Assembly (NCBI RefSeq): GCF_000826185.2
Contig: NZ_LN648875.1
Span: 248,001-312,000, forward strand
DNA: 64,000 bases
Direction: 5' to 3'
From: Microbacterium gorillae
GTDB taxonomy: Bacteria; Actinomycetota; Actinomycetes; Actinomycetales; Microbacteriaceae
Under the pieces are notes generated by a model, which had not been told where the DNA came from, did no database searches, and worked only from the letters and a program-made list of their open reading frames with translations. Below, piece by piece: positions 19,783 through 27,633 of the stretch (its first letter is position 1; each line of letters opens with the position of its first letter). The translations under genes were made by a program, and so were the position numbers.

Positions 19783-20055
19783 CGCTCACCCAACAACCGA
19801 GAGTCGGGCGGCGACCGACGGGGCGACGGTCATCTCGGGGACGCGGGCCGGCGACGCGAGCCGATCCATGACGGACGGTCTTAAGCCGAAAACCCAACCC
19901 CGCCGGAACCCGCAGCGCCGAACGCAAAGTACCCACGCCGCCCCGGGCGCACCTGTCGCAACCACCCCGAAATCCGCGCGCCGACGCGTGAACCCGGCCA
20001 CCCCGACAACCCGTGTCGTCTTAAGCGAAAAGAACGCAACCACGCTGGAACGCGA
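19783..20055 (-). repeat. Right inverted repeat of the HNH element
   Basis: Reverse-complement partner of 17874-18193. Blocks, in plus coordinates: 19783-19800, 19878-19891, 19972-19985, 20012-20026 and 20044-20055. The two GTCTTAA words (19878 and 20018) are 140 bases apart, against 137 on the left. Just outside, CGTGTCGTC recurs at 20085-20093, perhaps a decayed further copy. The gap 19719-20200 holds this repeat and no supported gene. Confidence 0.7.
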
Positions 20056-20200
20056 CACGAGAGCCTCCGCTACCCGCGGAATCACGTGTCGTCGAGAGGG
20101 CGCGCGCTCAAGAACCCAGACGGCGACAACACGGGAACGCGAGGCGACCCGCACCGCCCACTGCGAGAGGCACGGGCGCGAGCGATCGAACGAAACGGAC

Positions 20201-21064
20201 TCAGCTCGCGGCGAGGCGGGCCATCTCCGCGTCGACGTCGTAGTCGGCTTTCGGCCAGCGCGGATTGATGTCCAGCAACGTCTGGAGCAGGATCTCCTGC
20301 ACGGCGAGACGGGCGAACCACTTGCGATCGGCGGGAATCACGAACCACGGCGCGACTTCCGTCGAGGTCCGCTCGAACACGGTCTGGTACGCGTCCATGT
20401 ACTGCGGCCAGAGCTTGCGCTCGTCGACGTCGCCGGGGTTGTACTTCCAGTGCTTGTCCGGACGCTCGAGCCGCTCCATGAGCCGCGACTTCTGCTCCTT
20501 CGGCGAGATGTGCAGCATCACCTTCACGATGCGCGTCCCCGACTCCGCCACCCGCGCCTCGAAGTCATTGATCGCGCCGTACCGCCGCTCGATCTCCTCC
20601 GCGGACGCCAACTCCCGGACCCGCCCGATCAGCACATCCTCATAGTGCGACCGATCGAACACCCCGATGAACCCCGGCGAGGGCAACCGCTGCTCAATGC
20701 GCCACAGGAAGTCGTGCCGCAGCTCCGCCGGCGTCGGCTTCTTGAACGCGGCCAGCGCCACGCCCTGCGGGTCGACGCCGCCGACGACGTGCCGCACGAT
20801 GCCGCCCTTACCGGCCCCGTCCATCGCCTGCAGCACGAGCAGGACCGAGTCATTCGCGCCGCCGACGTGGCTCGATGCGAACAGCCGCTCCTGCAGATCG
20901 CTCAGCCGATCGAGACCCGCCGCGAGCTCTGCCTGCCCGCTCTCCTTGTCGCCCTCGTATCCGGGCGTCGAGCGCGGGTCGAGGTCCGCGAGGCGGAAGC
21001 CCTTCGAAACCTTCAGCGCTGCTGTCGCCGGTTGCGTCCACGTTCCGTCGAGCTTCTTGGCCAT
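20201..21064 (-). CDS. ppk2: Polyphosphate kinase 2 (PPK2 family)
   Basis: Phosphorylates nucleoside mono- or diphosphates using polyphosphate, or the reverse. The 287-residue single-domain protein has the PPK2 Walker A QAMDGAGKGG, the FDRSHYED Walker B, and the lid motif RLMERLERPDKHWKY. Substrate class (ADP, AMP or both) cannot be settled by eye. ATG at 21064; GATGAGGAC stands just upstream. It lies next to the right repeat of the HNH element, with 145 bases between, and is followed upstream by menD on the same strand. Confidence 0.9.
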   Translation of the reverse strand: MAKKLDGTWTQPATAALKVSKGFRLADLDPRSTPGYEGDKESGQAELAAGLDRLSDLQERLFASSHVGGANDSVLLVLQAMDGAGKGGIVRHVVGGVDPQGVALAAFKKPTPAELRHDFLWRIEQRLPSPGFIGVFDRSHYEDVLIGRVRELASAEEIERRYGAINDFEARVAESGTRIVKVMLHISPKEQKSRLMERLERPDKHWKYNPGDVDERKLWPQYMDAYQTVFERTSTEVAPWFVIPADRKWFARLAVQEILLQTLLDINPRWPKADYDVDAEMARLAAS

Positions 21065-21100
21065 GTCCTCATCATGGCATCCGGCACAGCTCCGCTGGGG

Positions 21101-22693
21101 TCAGCGCGGCAACGGGACCTCGACGATCTGCCGCCCCGACGGCGGGTCCGCGACGGCCTCCCGCAATTCTTCGACCGTGGTCACGACCCGGTGTGCCCAC
21201 CCGTACGCACGAGCGAGGTCCGCAAGCCGCACCCGGTGCGGCGTGTACTGGACGCGAGCGAAATCCACCGGATCCGCGACCTGAGCCACCTCGAGCGTGT
21301 CGAAGATCGTGCCGCCACCGTCGTTTCCGACGATCACCTGCAGCCGCGGCTCCGCCTCGTCCGCGGGCATGAGCAGCGACCCCACATCGTGCAGGAAGGA
21401 CAGGTCTCCGAGCACCAGTCGCGTCACGCCCCGCCCCGCTCCGAGCGCGATGCCGGACGCCGTCGCGATGAGCCCGTCGATCCCGGCGAGACCCCGATTC
21501 GCGTGCACCGCGACAGCCTTCGGCGCCAGCACGTCGTCCGCTACACGCACGAGCCGGGACGATCCGAACACCACCCGATCATCCGCCGCCGTGGCGTCCC
21601 ACACGGCCGACACCAGCGCTTCCCGATCCAACGCGGTCGGTGCCGGACGGGGATCGACCGGCGCGAGCCACCGCGCCAACCAGTCGCCGTCGGCGACGAA
21701 CGCCCCATCGAGCACCGTGCGCGCGGAAACCGCCGTGCTGCGGTGATTGAGATCGATCGACTCACCGGGCCCGCGGACGGCGATCACGTCCACGTCCTCC
21801 CGTTGGAGCAGCCGCGTCCCCTCGCGCGTCAACGTCGGGTGGCCGTACACGACCACGCGCCGGACCGCTCCCCCGAGTTCCGGCGCTCGGAGCCGCGCCC
21901 GGTAGTCCGGGACCGCGTTGCGACCCCGCCGCGCCCCGCTGACGATCTCGGCCAGGAGGGGCCACCCGAACCGCTCCGCCGCCATGACCGCGTCCGGCCC
22001 GGCGTCGGCCCCGGCCAGGACGATCGTCGGAGCTCCATCCGCCCACGCCACGGGCTCCTCGGCGTCATCGACCTCGACGGGCAGACCGTGGCCGCCCGGA
22101 TGGCCGTTGCCCCACCACCCGGGAAGAGCTCCGGCGAGCGGTTCTCGCAGCGGCAGGTTGACGTGCACCGGACCCGCCGGCACCGCCGACGCCGCCGAGA
22201 AGGCGCGCCGCGCGAGCGCCCGGAAACCAGAGGCGTCGGTGTCCGCATCATCGACCGCCACCGGGACCTGCGCGTCGACCTCGTCCCGCACGAACGCGGC
22301 GAACATCCCCGGCTGGGTGGTGGCCTGATTCGCCCCGACCCCGCGCAGTTCAGGGGGCCGATCGGCGGTCAGCAGCAGGAGGGGAATCCCGGAATGATGC
22401 GCTTCCAGGACGGCCGGTGCGAGGTTGGCGACGGCCGTGCCGCTGGTGACGATGACGGCCGCCGGACGACCGGTCGCACGACCGAGGCCCAGCGCCAGGA
22501 AGCCGGCCGAACGCTCATCGAGCCGGACGTGCACGCGGACCCGGGCATCACGTTCCAGAGCGACCGCGGTGAGCGCGAGCGCCTGGGAACGGGAACCGGG
22601 GCACACCACGAGATGCTCGACACCGAGCACCACCAGTTCATCCAGCAGCGCCGCGACGGCGTGCGTGGCGGGAGACGGAGCGGTCGCAGGCAC
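21101..22693 (-). CDS. menD: SEPHCHC synthase
   Basis: Thiamine-diphosphate enzyme joining isochorismate and 2-oxoglutarate in the second menaquinone step. The 530 residues show VVCPGSRSQALALTA near the N-terminus, the conserved TSGTAVANLAPAVLEAHHSGIPL, LTADRPPELRGVGANQ, and near the C-terminus NRGLAGIDGLIATASGIALG and IVGNDGGGTIF for cofactor binding. The GTG at 22693 is 3 bases after the stop of the PLDc_N gene, so it is translated from that gene's transcript. Confidence 0.95.
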   Translation of the reverse strand: MPATAPSPATHAVAALLDELVVLGVEHLVVCPGSRSQALALTAVALERDARVRVHVRLDERSAGFLALGLGRATGRPAAVIVTSGTAVANLAPAVLEAHHSGIPLLLLTADRPPELRGVGANQATTQPGMFAAFVRDEVDAQVPVAVDDADTDASGFRALARRAFSAASAVPAGPVHVNLPLREPLAGALPGWWGNGHPGGHGLPVEVDDAEEPVAWADGAPTIVLAGADAGPDAVMAAERFGWPLLAEIVSGARRGRNAVPDYRARLRAPELGGAVRRVVVYGHPTLTREGTRLLQREDVDVIAVRGPGESIDLNHRSTAVSARTVLDGAFVADGDWLARWLAPVDPRPAPTALDREALVSAVWDATAADDRVVFGSSRLVRVADDVLAPKAVAVHANRGLAGIDGLIATASGIALGAGRGVTRLVLGDLSFLHDVGSLLMPADEAEPRLQVIVGNDGGGTIFDTLEVAQVADPVDFARVQYTPHRVRLADLARAYGWAHRVVTTVEELREAVADPPSGRQIVEVPLPR

Positions 22694-22696
22694 GGG

Positions 22697-23107
22697 TCAG
22701 CCGACGATGCCGCGGCTGCCGTGCGTGTCGTCCTCGCCGTCCTGACCGTCTGTCTTGGGCGGCGTCGGAGGATCCGTCTCCTCGTCGAGTCGCGCCAGCT
22801 CCTCTTCCAGACGACGGATACGCGCGTCCTGATCCGCCTTCTGCGCGGCGGACATTCCCCCCACGGAGCCGAGGAAGTCAGGGTCATCGTCCGGAGCCCG
22901 GCGCACGGCGGTCGCGGCGACGGGCTTGGCCCGACCCAGCAGGAACCACAGCAGACCCCCGACAATCGGCAGAACCACGGTGATCGCGACCCACGCGCCC
23001 TTCGAGACCCCGCGGTGACGCGTGTCCGGCTGAACAGCACAGTCGACGATGCTGACGATCCAGAAGACGACCGCCAGCACGACGAGGATCAGGAGGAGGC
23101 GTGCCAC
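22697..23107 (-). CDS. PLDc_N-domain membrane protein
   Basis: A 136-residue protein: two N-terminal helices (LLLILVVLAVVFWIVSIVDCAV and a second ending VLPIVGGLLWFLLGR) form the phospholipase D nuclease N-terminal (PLDc_N) domain, here without any catalytic domain. A charged tail follows, with a predicted coiled coil (QDARIRRLEEELARLDEE). GTG start 6 bases after TAGACT, leaderless; it heads the transcript that carries menD. The role is unknown. Confidence 0.8.
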   Translation of the reverse strand: MARLLLILVVLAVVFWIVSIVDCAVQPDTRHRGVSKGAWVAITVVLPIVGGLLWFLLGRAKPVAATAVRRAPDDDPDFLGSVGGMSAAQKADQDARIRRLEEELARLDEETDPPTPPKTDGQDGEDDTHGSRGIVG

Positions 23108-23113
23108 GGCCCC

Positions 23114-23119
23114 AGTCTA
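23114..23119 (-). promoter_or_regulatory. Leaderless -10 (TAGACT) for the PLDc_N/menD transcript
   Basis: TAGACT stands 6 bases before the GTG. The divergent DUF4229 promoter lies about 55 bases away. Confidence 0.5.
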
Positions 23120-23172
23120 GGCGCTCCCGCCTGAGCATGACCCGGTCGTCGACTCTTCTCAGGGGCCGCGCC

Positions 23173-23178
23173 TACACT
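23173..23178 (+). promoter_or_regulatory. Leaderless -10 (TACACT) for the DUF4229 gene
   Basis: TACACT ends 6 bases before the GTG at 23185. TCGACT 18 bases further upstream may be a weak -35. Confidence 0.5.
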
Positions 23179-23184
23179 GAAGCC

Positions 23185-23469
23185 GTGAAGAAGTTGCCCC
23201 CACTCCTCGTGTACACCGTGCTGCGGCTTCTGGCGTTCGTCGTCCCGTTCGCGATCATGATGATGTTCCCGATTCTGCGCGAGTTCTACTGGCTCGCGGC
23301 CATCTTCGCCGCCCTGATCGGTGTCAGTCTGTCGGTTCTGTTCCTGCGCCGTCCGCTCACCGAGGTGTCCGCCGGCATCGAGTCGCGCCGCACCCCGAAT
23401 GCATCCACGCACACCGCGGACGAGGACATCGAGGACGCCGCGATCGACGCGGACGGCACCGTCCGCTGA
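23185..23469 (+). CDS. DUF4229 small membrane protein
   Basis: A 94-residue protein with two hydrophobic helices (LVYTVLRLLAFVVPFAIMMM; WLAAIFAALIGVSLSVLFL), LRRPLTEVSAGIESRR after them and an acidic tail. This matches the actinobacterial DUF4229 family, often found beside menaquinone genes. GTG at 23185 chosen from the leaderless -10; the longer upstream frame has no support. It converges with menA, only 4 bases between stops. Confidence 0.75.
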   Translation: MKKLPPLLVYTVLRLLAFVVPFAIMMMFPILREFYWLAAIFAALIGVSLSVLFLRRPLTEVSAGIESRRTPNASTHTADEDIEDAAIDADGTVR

Positions 23470-23473
23470 CCCG

Positions 23474-24451
23474 TCAACCCCAGAACGCCCAGAACAGGGC
23501 GCCCGCGTAGATCAACGACGCGACCGAGGTCAGGCTGAGCGCGATGATCAGCTCGCTCGGCTTGCGGTAGGTCCAGACGATCGCGATGGCCGGGCCCGCC
23601 GCGAGCAGCGAGAACATCGCCAGCCACGCGATCGGATAGAACAGCGCGAGGAACGCCGCGATCGCGAGGGCCAGAACGATCAGCACCGTGAACAGCACCT
23701 GTGTCGCTCGGCGCCCGATCACCACCGTCAGCGTGCGCTTGCCCGCGACGCGGTCCTGATCGATGTCGCGCAGGTTGTTGGCCAGCAGCACCGCGCAGGC
23801 GAAGAACCCGGCCGCGACAGCGCCCGCCCAGGCCTCCTGCGGCAGGTAGAGCGCCTGGACCCAGGTGGTGCCGAGAGTCGCGACCAGGCCGAAGAAGACG
23901 AAGACGAAGACCTCGCCGAGGCCCATGTAGCCGTACGGACGCTTGCCACCGGTGTAGAACCACGCCGCGACGATGCACACCAGGCCCACCAGCAGGAGCC
24001 ACCACTGCTGGGTGCGGATGACGATCGCGAGGCCCACGAGCGCGGCCAGCAGGAAGAAGGTCAGGGAGACGATCAGCACGGTGCGCGGCTTCGCTCGTCC
24101 GGCACCCGTGAGACGGGCGGGTCCGACACGGAAGTCGTCCGTGCCGCGCACGCCGTCGCTGTAGTCGTTGGCGTAGTTGACGCCGATCTGGAGAAGAACG
24201 GCGACAGCGAGGCACGCCAGCGCGATGACCCAGTGGAAGAACCCGCTGCCGATCTTGTCCGGCCCGGCGCCGAGGACCGAGGCACCGGTCCCGATCACGA
24301 CGGGCGCGATGGCGAGCGGCAGGGTGCGCAGTCGCGCCGCCGAGACCCAATCACCGAACCCGGCGGGCTGGACGGTGGAGGTGGGCTGGCGAGCCGGATT
24401 GCCGGAGATGCCCCGGCTGTCGTACCGGCTCTTGCGCTGCGTCTTGGTCAC
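23474..24451 (-). CDS. menA: 1,4-dihydroxy-2-naphthoate polyprenyltransferase
   Basis: Membrane prenyltransferase attaching the isoprenoid chain to DHNA to give demethylmenaquinone. The 325 residues include about nine helices, the Asp-rich NYANDYSDG motif that binds Mg-diphosphate, and the second acidic motif LANNLRDIDQDRVAGKRTL. The start is a GTG at 24451. TAGAAT ends 8 bases upstream, so the mRNA is leaderless or nearly so. Converges with DUF4229. Confidence 0.94.
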   Translation of the reverse strand: MTKTQRKSRYDSRGISGNPARQPTSTVQPAGFGDWVSAARLRTLPLAIAPVVIGTGASVLGAGPDKIGSGFFHWVIALACLAVAVLLQIGVNYANDYSDGVRGTDDFRVGPARLTGAGRAKPRTVLIVSLTFFLLAALVGLAIVIRTQQWWLLLVGLVCIVAAWFYTGGKRPYGYMGLGEVFVFVFFGLVATLGTTWVQALYLPQEAWAGAVAAGFFACAVLLANNLRDIDQDRVAGKRTLTVVIGRRATQVLFTVLIVLALAIAAFLALFYPIAWLAMFSLLAAGPAIAIVWTYRKPSELIIALSLTSVASLIYAGALFWAFWG

Positions 24452-24459
24452 GATCCTCG

Positions 24460-24465
24460 ATTCTA
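24460..24465 (-). promoter_or_regulatory. -10 element (TAGAAT) for menA
   Basis: TAGAAT lies 8 bases before the GTG, slightly longer than the 6-base spacing used elsewhere in the window. Confidence 0.4.
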
Positions 24466-24503
24466 CCGAGCGCGGCGATGCGCTCTTGATGAATCGGGAA
24501 TCA

Positions 24504-24647
24504 TCACTCCGCGGCGGCGCGGGCGGCGAGCTTCGCGGTGCGACGCTCCCGATAGCGGGCGTTCATCTTCGGCGCCTGGATCGACATCACAGTCGCGGTG
24601 ATCAGGCCGGGGGTGAGCAGTGCGAGAAACAGCGGCAGGTTTTCCAT
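24504..24647 (-). CDS. Small one-helix membrane protein (47 residues)
   Basis: ATG at 24647 after GGTGGAG. The product begins MENLPLFLALLTPGLITATV, a single membrane helix, followed by a basic tail rich in Arg and Ala (RYRERRTAKLAARAAAE). It sits between menE and menA on the same strand, 77 bases after menE. I recognise no family. The codon pattern and clean start support a real gene, but a peptide this short could be spurious. Confidence 0.5.
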   Translation of the reverse strand: MENLPLFLALLTPGLITATVMSIQAPKMNARYRERRTAKLAARAAAE

Positions 24648-24724
24648 GTCTCCACCCTGCCGTCGGGCTCCGTCGCCCGGATCACCCGCGCGGCGGAATC
24701 CGCTCCTCCCCCGCACGGGGGAAC

Positions 24725-25855
24725 TCAGCTCACCGCCGCGGTGATCGCGCGACGGTCCGGCTTGCCGGAGGACAGGTAGGGGAAGTCGGCGAGCGGAACG
24801 ATCCGCGCCGGACGCCCGGCCACGCCGACCGCGCTCTCCACCGCGCCTCGCGCCTCGGTCAGCAGCGCGGCGGCGGATGCCTCCCCCGCGGGAAGGACGA
24901 CGACAGGCACCTGACCCCACCGGTCGTCCGGAACTCCGACGACGACCGCGCGCTCCAGCCCCGGGACGGACCGGACGACCCGCTCCACCCGGTCCAGCGA
25001 GACGTTCACCCCGCCGGAGATGATCACGTTGTCCAGCCGTCCGTCGATCCGCAGTTCGCCGGACGCGTCGATCGACCCGCCGTCGCCCGTGCGGTACCAG
25101 CGCACCCCGTCCGAATCCGTCGGGAAGACCTCCGCGGTGCGATTGGGGTCGCCGAGGTAGCCGTCCGCGAGCGTGGGACCGGCGATGCGGACCTCGCCGT
25201 CCACGATCTCCAGCCGCGTGCCGTCCAGCGGGCGACCGTCGTAAACGCAACCGCCCGAGGTCTCCGTCGATCCGTACGTGCGGATCAGGTTCCAGCCGAG
25301 GTCCGCGGCGCGCTCGCGCATCGGCATCGGCAGTGCCTGTCCCCCGACGAGAACGCCGGCGAACGAACGGACTGCGCCGACCACCGCCGGGTCATCGGCG
25401 GCGTCGAGCAGTGTCTGCACCTGCGCGGGAACGAGGGCCGTGTATCGCGGCACGGCCACTCCCCCGACGGAGGAGTTCATCAGTCCGGCCGCGGTGAGGA
25501 AGGTCATCGGCGTGAACTTCCCGGACAGGTAGGACGGTTCGTGGCCCTGCACGAGCGAGCGCACGAGGACCTGCAGACCCGCGACGTACGACGCCGGCAG
25601 GGCCAGCAGCCACGCGCCGCTGCCGATGCGGTCCGCCGTCGCCATCGCCGAGCAGGTCAGCGCCGACCGGGACAGCACGACGCTCTTCGGAACGCCGGTG
25701 GACCCGGACGTCGTCATCACGGCCACCGTGCCGGCGGGCAGCTCGGCGTCCTCCGCGATGGGCGCCCCCAGCGCCAGAACGGGACCGGACCCGTTGTACG
25801 CGGCCCGCAGCGCGGCGTGGATCGCGCGCGGATCGTCCTCGGCGGTGAAATGCAT
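24725..25855 (-). CDS. menE: o-Succinylbenzoate-CoA ligase
   Basis: ATP-dependent activation of o-succinylbenzoate to its CoA thioester. The 376-residue ANL-superfamily enzyme has the P-loop-like MTTSGSTGVPKSVVLS, the A5 motif TYGSTETSGG, the hinge region YRTGDGGSIDASGELRIDGRLDN (reported here only by its ends: YRTGD and GRLDN) and the C-terminal catalytic Lys in SSGKPDRRAI. It is shorter than Bacillus MenE, as actinobacterial versions usually are. Its ATG overlaps the menB stop by one base (TGATG), so the two are coupled. Confidence 0.93.
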   Translation of the reverse strand: MHFTAEDDPRAIHAALRAAYNGSGPVLALGAPIAEDAELPAGTVAVMTTSGSTGVPKSVVLSRSALTCSAMATADRIGSGAWLLALPASYVAGLQVLVRSLVQGHEPSYLSGKFTPMTFLTAAGLMNSSVGGVAVPRYTALVPAQVQTLLDAADDPAVVGAVRSFAGVLVGGQALPMPMRERAADLGWNLIRTYGSTETSGGCVYDGRPLDGTRLEIVDGEVRIAGPTLADGYLGDPNRTAEVFPTDSDGVRWYRTGDGGSIDASGELRIDGRLDNVIISGGVNVSLDRVERVVRSVPGLERAVVVGVPDDRWGQVPVVVLPAGEASAAALLTEARGAVESAVGVAGRPARIVPLADFPYLSSGKPDRRAITAAVS

Positions 25856-26769
25856 CAGAAGTGGTACGGGAACGGGGACCAGTCCGGATCCCGCTTCTCG
25901 AGGAAGCTGTCGCGACCTTCCACGGCCTCGTCCGTGCCGTAGGCCAGACGCGTCGCCTCCCCGGCGAACACCTGCTGCCCGACCATGCCGTCATCGACCG
26001 CGTTGAAGGCGAACTTCAGCATCCGGATCGCGGTCGGCGACTTGCCGAGGATCGTGCGCGCCATCGCGATGGCCTCGGTCTCGAGGTCCTCGTGCGCCAC
26101 GACACGGTTCACCGCGCCCATCTCGTACGCCCGTTCGGCCGAGTACTCCTCGGCGAGGAAGAACACCTCGCGGGCGACCTTCTGCCCCACCTGGCGGGCC
26201 ATGTACGCCGAGCCGTACCCGGCGTCGAACGAGCCCACATCGGCGTCCGTCTGCTTGAACCTGCCGTGCTCGCGGGACGCGATGGACAGGTCGCAGACGA
26301 TGTGCAGCGAGTGACCGCCCCCGGCCGCCCACCCCGGGATGACCGCGATGACGACCTTCGGCATGAACCGGATGAGCCGCTGCACCTCGAGGATGTGCAG
26401 GCGTCCGGCCCGCGCCGAGTCGTGCACCTCGGTCTCATCCTCGGAGTACTTGTAGCCGTCCCGACCGCGGATGCGCTGGTCACCACCGGAGCAGAACGCC
26501 CAACCGCCGTCCTTCGCGCTCGGCCCGTTGCCGGTCAGCAGCACGACGCCGATCTTCGGATCCTGTCGCGCGATGTCCAGCGCCCGGTAGAGCTCGTCCA
26601 CCGTGTGCGGACGGAAGGCGTTGCGCACCTGCGGACGATCGAAGGCGATGCGCGCGATCCCGCCGTCGTGCGAGACGTGCGCGGTGATGTCGGTGTAGTC
26701 CGCCGCCCCCGGGGCGAGAGTCCACTCGGCCGGATCGAAGACGTCCGAGACGTTCTCCAGGGCGCTCAC
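25855..26769 (-). CDS. menB: 1,4-dihydroxy-2-naphthoyl-CoA synthase
   Basis: Crotonase-fold enzyme closing the second ring to give DHNA-CoA. The 304 residues include FDRPQVRNAFRPHTVDELY, the oxyanion-hole segment CSGGDQRIRG, IPGWAAGGGHSLHIVCDL and TDADVGSFDAGYGSA, all diagnostic of MenB. GTG at 26769, with GGAGG about 12 bases upstream; the frame further upstream is non-coding. Its start overlaps the stop of the LLM oxidoreductase gene by four bases (GTGA). Confidence 0.95.
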   Translation of the reverse strand: MSALENVSDVFDPAEWTLAPGAADYTDITAHVSHDGGIARIAFDRPQVRNAFRPHTVDELYRALDIARQDPKIGVVLLTGNGPSAKDGGWAFCSGGDQRIRGRDGYKYSEDETEVHDSARAGRLHILEVQRLIRFMPKVVIAVIPGWAAGGGHSLHIVCDLSIASREHGRFKQTDADVGSFDAGYGSAYMARQVGQKVAREVFFLAEEYSAERAYEMGAVNRVVAHEDLETEAIAMARTILGKSPTAIRMLKFAFNAVDDGMVGQQVFAGEATRLAYGTDEAVEGRDSFLEKRDPDWSPFPYHF

Positions 26770-27572
26770 GAAGCGGTACCTCCATTGCGGGAGTCGCGCC
26801 ACGCCAGCCAGCGAACGACGGAGTCCCAATCGAATTCCGGACCGGAAAGGCCCAGGGTGAACAGCCTTACACCGGCGGCGTAGAGGGCATCGGCGTCGGC
26901 TTGGGTGCGCCGGGCGAGCTCGTTGGAGACGATCAGACCGGACACATCGGTACCGTCGGTCTCCGCCCAGCGCTCGATCACGCCGAGCTTGTGCGGGATC
27001 TCTTCGGCGCCGACGAAGCTGTGCCAGATGTCGGCGTGACGCGCGACGGTGCGCAGCGTCTTCTGCTCGCCCTTGCCTCCGATGAGCACCGGGATCTCGC
27101 GCGTCGGCGGCGGGTTCAGCTTCCCCCACCGGGCACGGATGCGGTCCAGGTCCGCGGCAAGACCGTTCAGGCGGCTGCCGGGTGTGCCGAACTCGTAGCC
27201 GTACTCGTCGTAGTCGCGCTCGAACCACCCCGCACCGGTGCCGAAGATGAAGCGGCCGACACCGTCGCGGGCGGAGATGTGATCGATCGTGCGGGCCATG
27301 TCCGCCTGCAGGTCCGCATTCCGGTAGGAGCTGCAGTTGACCAGCGCGCCGAGCTCGAGCCGCTCGGTCTGCTCCGCCCATGCCGCCAACAGTGTCCAGG
27401 ACTCGTAGTGCGCACCGTCCGGATCGCCGTGCAACGGGAAGAAGTGGTCCCAGTTGAACAGGATGTCCGCCCCCAGGTCCTCGATGCGAGCCGCTGCACT
27501 GCGCAGCTCCGCATAGGACACCTGCTGCGGCTGCAGTTGTACGCCGATGCGCACGGGAGTCTCGGTCAGCAT
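26766..27572 (-). CDS. LLM-class F420-dependent oxidoreductase
   Basis: Luciferase-like-monooxygenase-fold oxidoreductase of 268 residues. Family features are FNWDHFFPL, a TIDHISARDGVGRFIFGTGAGW-type segment (key part: GRFIFGTGAGW), and EIPVLIGGKGEQKTLRTVARHADIW. Such proteins usually reduce or oxidise substrates with cofactor F420, but FMN cannot be excluded from sequence. ATG 6 bases after TAGGCT. It is the first gene of the LLM-menB-menE transcript, with a four-base overlap to menB. Confidence 0.85.
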   Translation of the reverse strand: MLTETPVRIGVQLQPQQVSYAELRSAAARIEDLGADILFNWDHFFPLHGDPDGAHYESWTLLAAWAEQTERLELGALVNCSSYRNADLQADMARTIDHISARDGVGRFIFGTGAGWFERDYDEYGYEFGTPGSRLNGLAADLDRIRARWGKLNPPPTREIPVLIGGKGEQKTLRTVARHADIWHSFVGAEEIPHKLGVIERWAETDGTDVSGLIVSNELARRTQADADALYAAGVRLFTLGLSGPEFDWDSVVRWLAWRDSRNGGTAS

Positions 27573-27578
27573 GGCACC

Positions 27579-27584
27579 AGCCTA
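27579..27584 (-). promoter_or_regulatory. Leaderless -10 (TAGGCT) for the LLM-menB-menE operon
   Basis: TAGGCT is 6 bases before the ATG at 27572. It would drive menB and menE through the coupled operon. Confidence 0.5.
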
Positions 27585-27633
27585 TTCCCGCACCGCGCGG
27601 ACCTCACGACGTTTCGCCTCGCCGGCGCCGAGC

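Larger units (their letters stand above)
17874..20055. mobile_element. Candidate DUF222/HNH element bounded by long imperfect inverted repeats
   Basis: A 2.18-kb unit: inverted repeat, DUF222/HNH gene, inverted repeat. The outermost 12 bases are a perfect inverted match (TCGCGTTCCAGC at 17874 and its complement ending at 20055). Four more matching blocks follow inward in the same order on both sides. I see no convincing target-site duplication and no transposase. The gene family includes the mycobacterial REP13E12 repeats, which are multicopy. Mobility is inferred, not shown. Confidence 0.5.

Noticed and set aside
17874..20055. Target-site duplication around the HNH element
   Set aside because: Outer bases (CACC on the left, CACGAG on the right) share only CAC, too short to count.
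19715..23134. Very long plus-strand open frame, over 1,100 codons, opposite ppk2, menD and the PLDc_N gene
   Set aside because: It is the antisense of well-identified genes; its product is Arg/His-rich with no domain, as expected from GC-rich third positions.
27607..27633. Possible third fragment of the HNH-element repeat (GACGTTTCGCCTCGCCGGCG)
   Set aside because: About 20 bases resemble 19765-19784, but similarity stops there and the words are common in GC-rich DNA.
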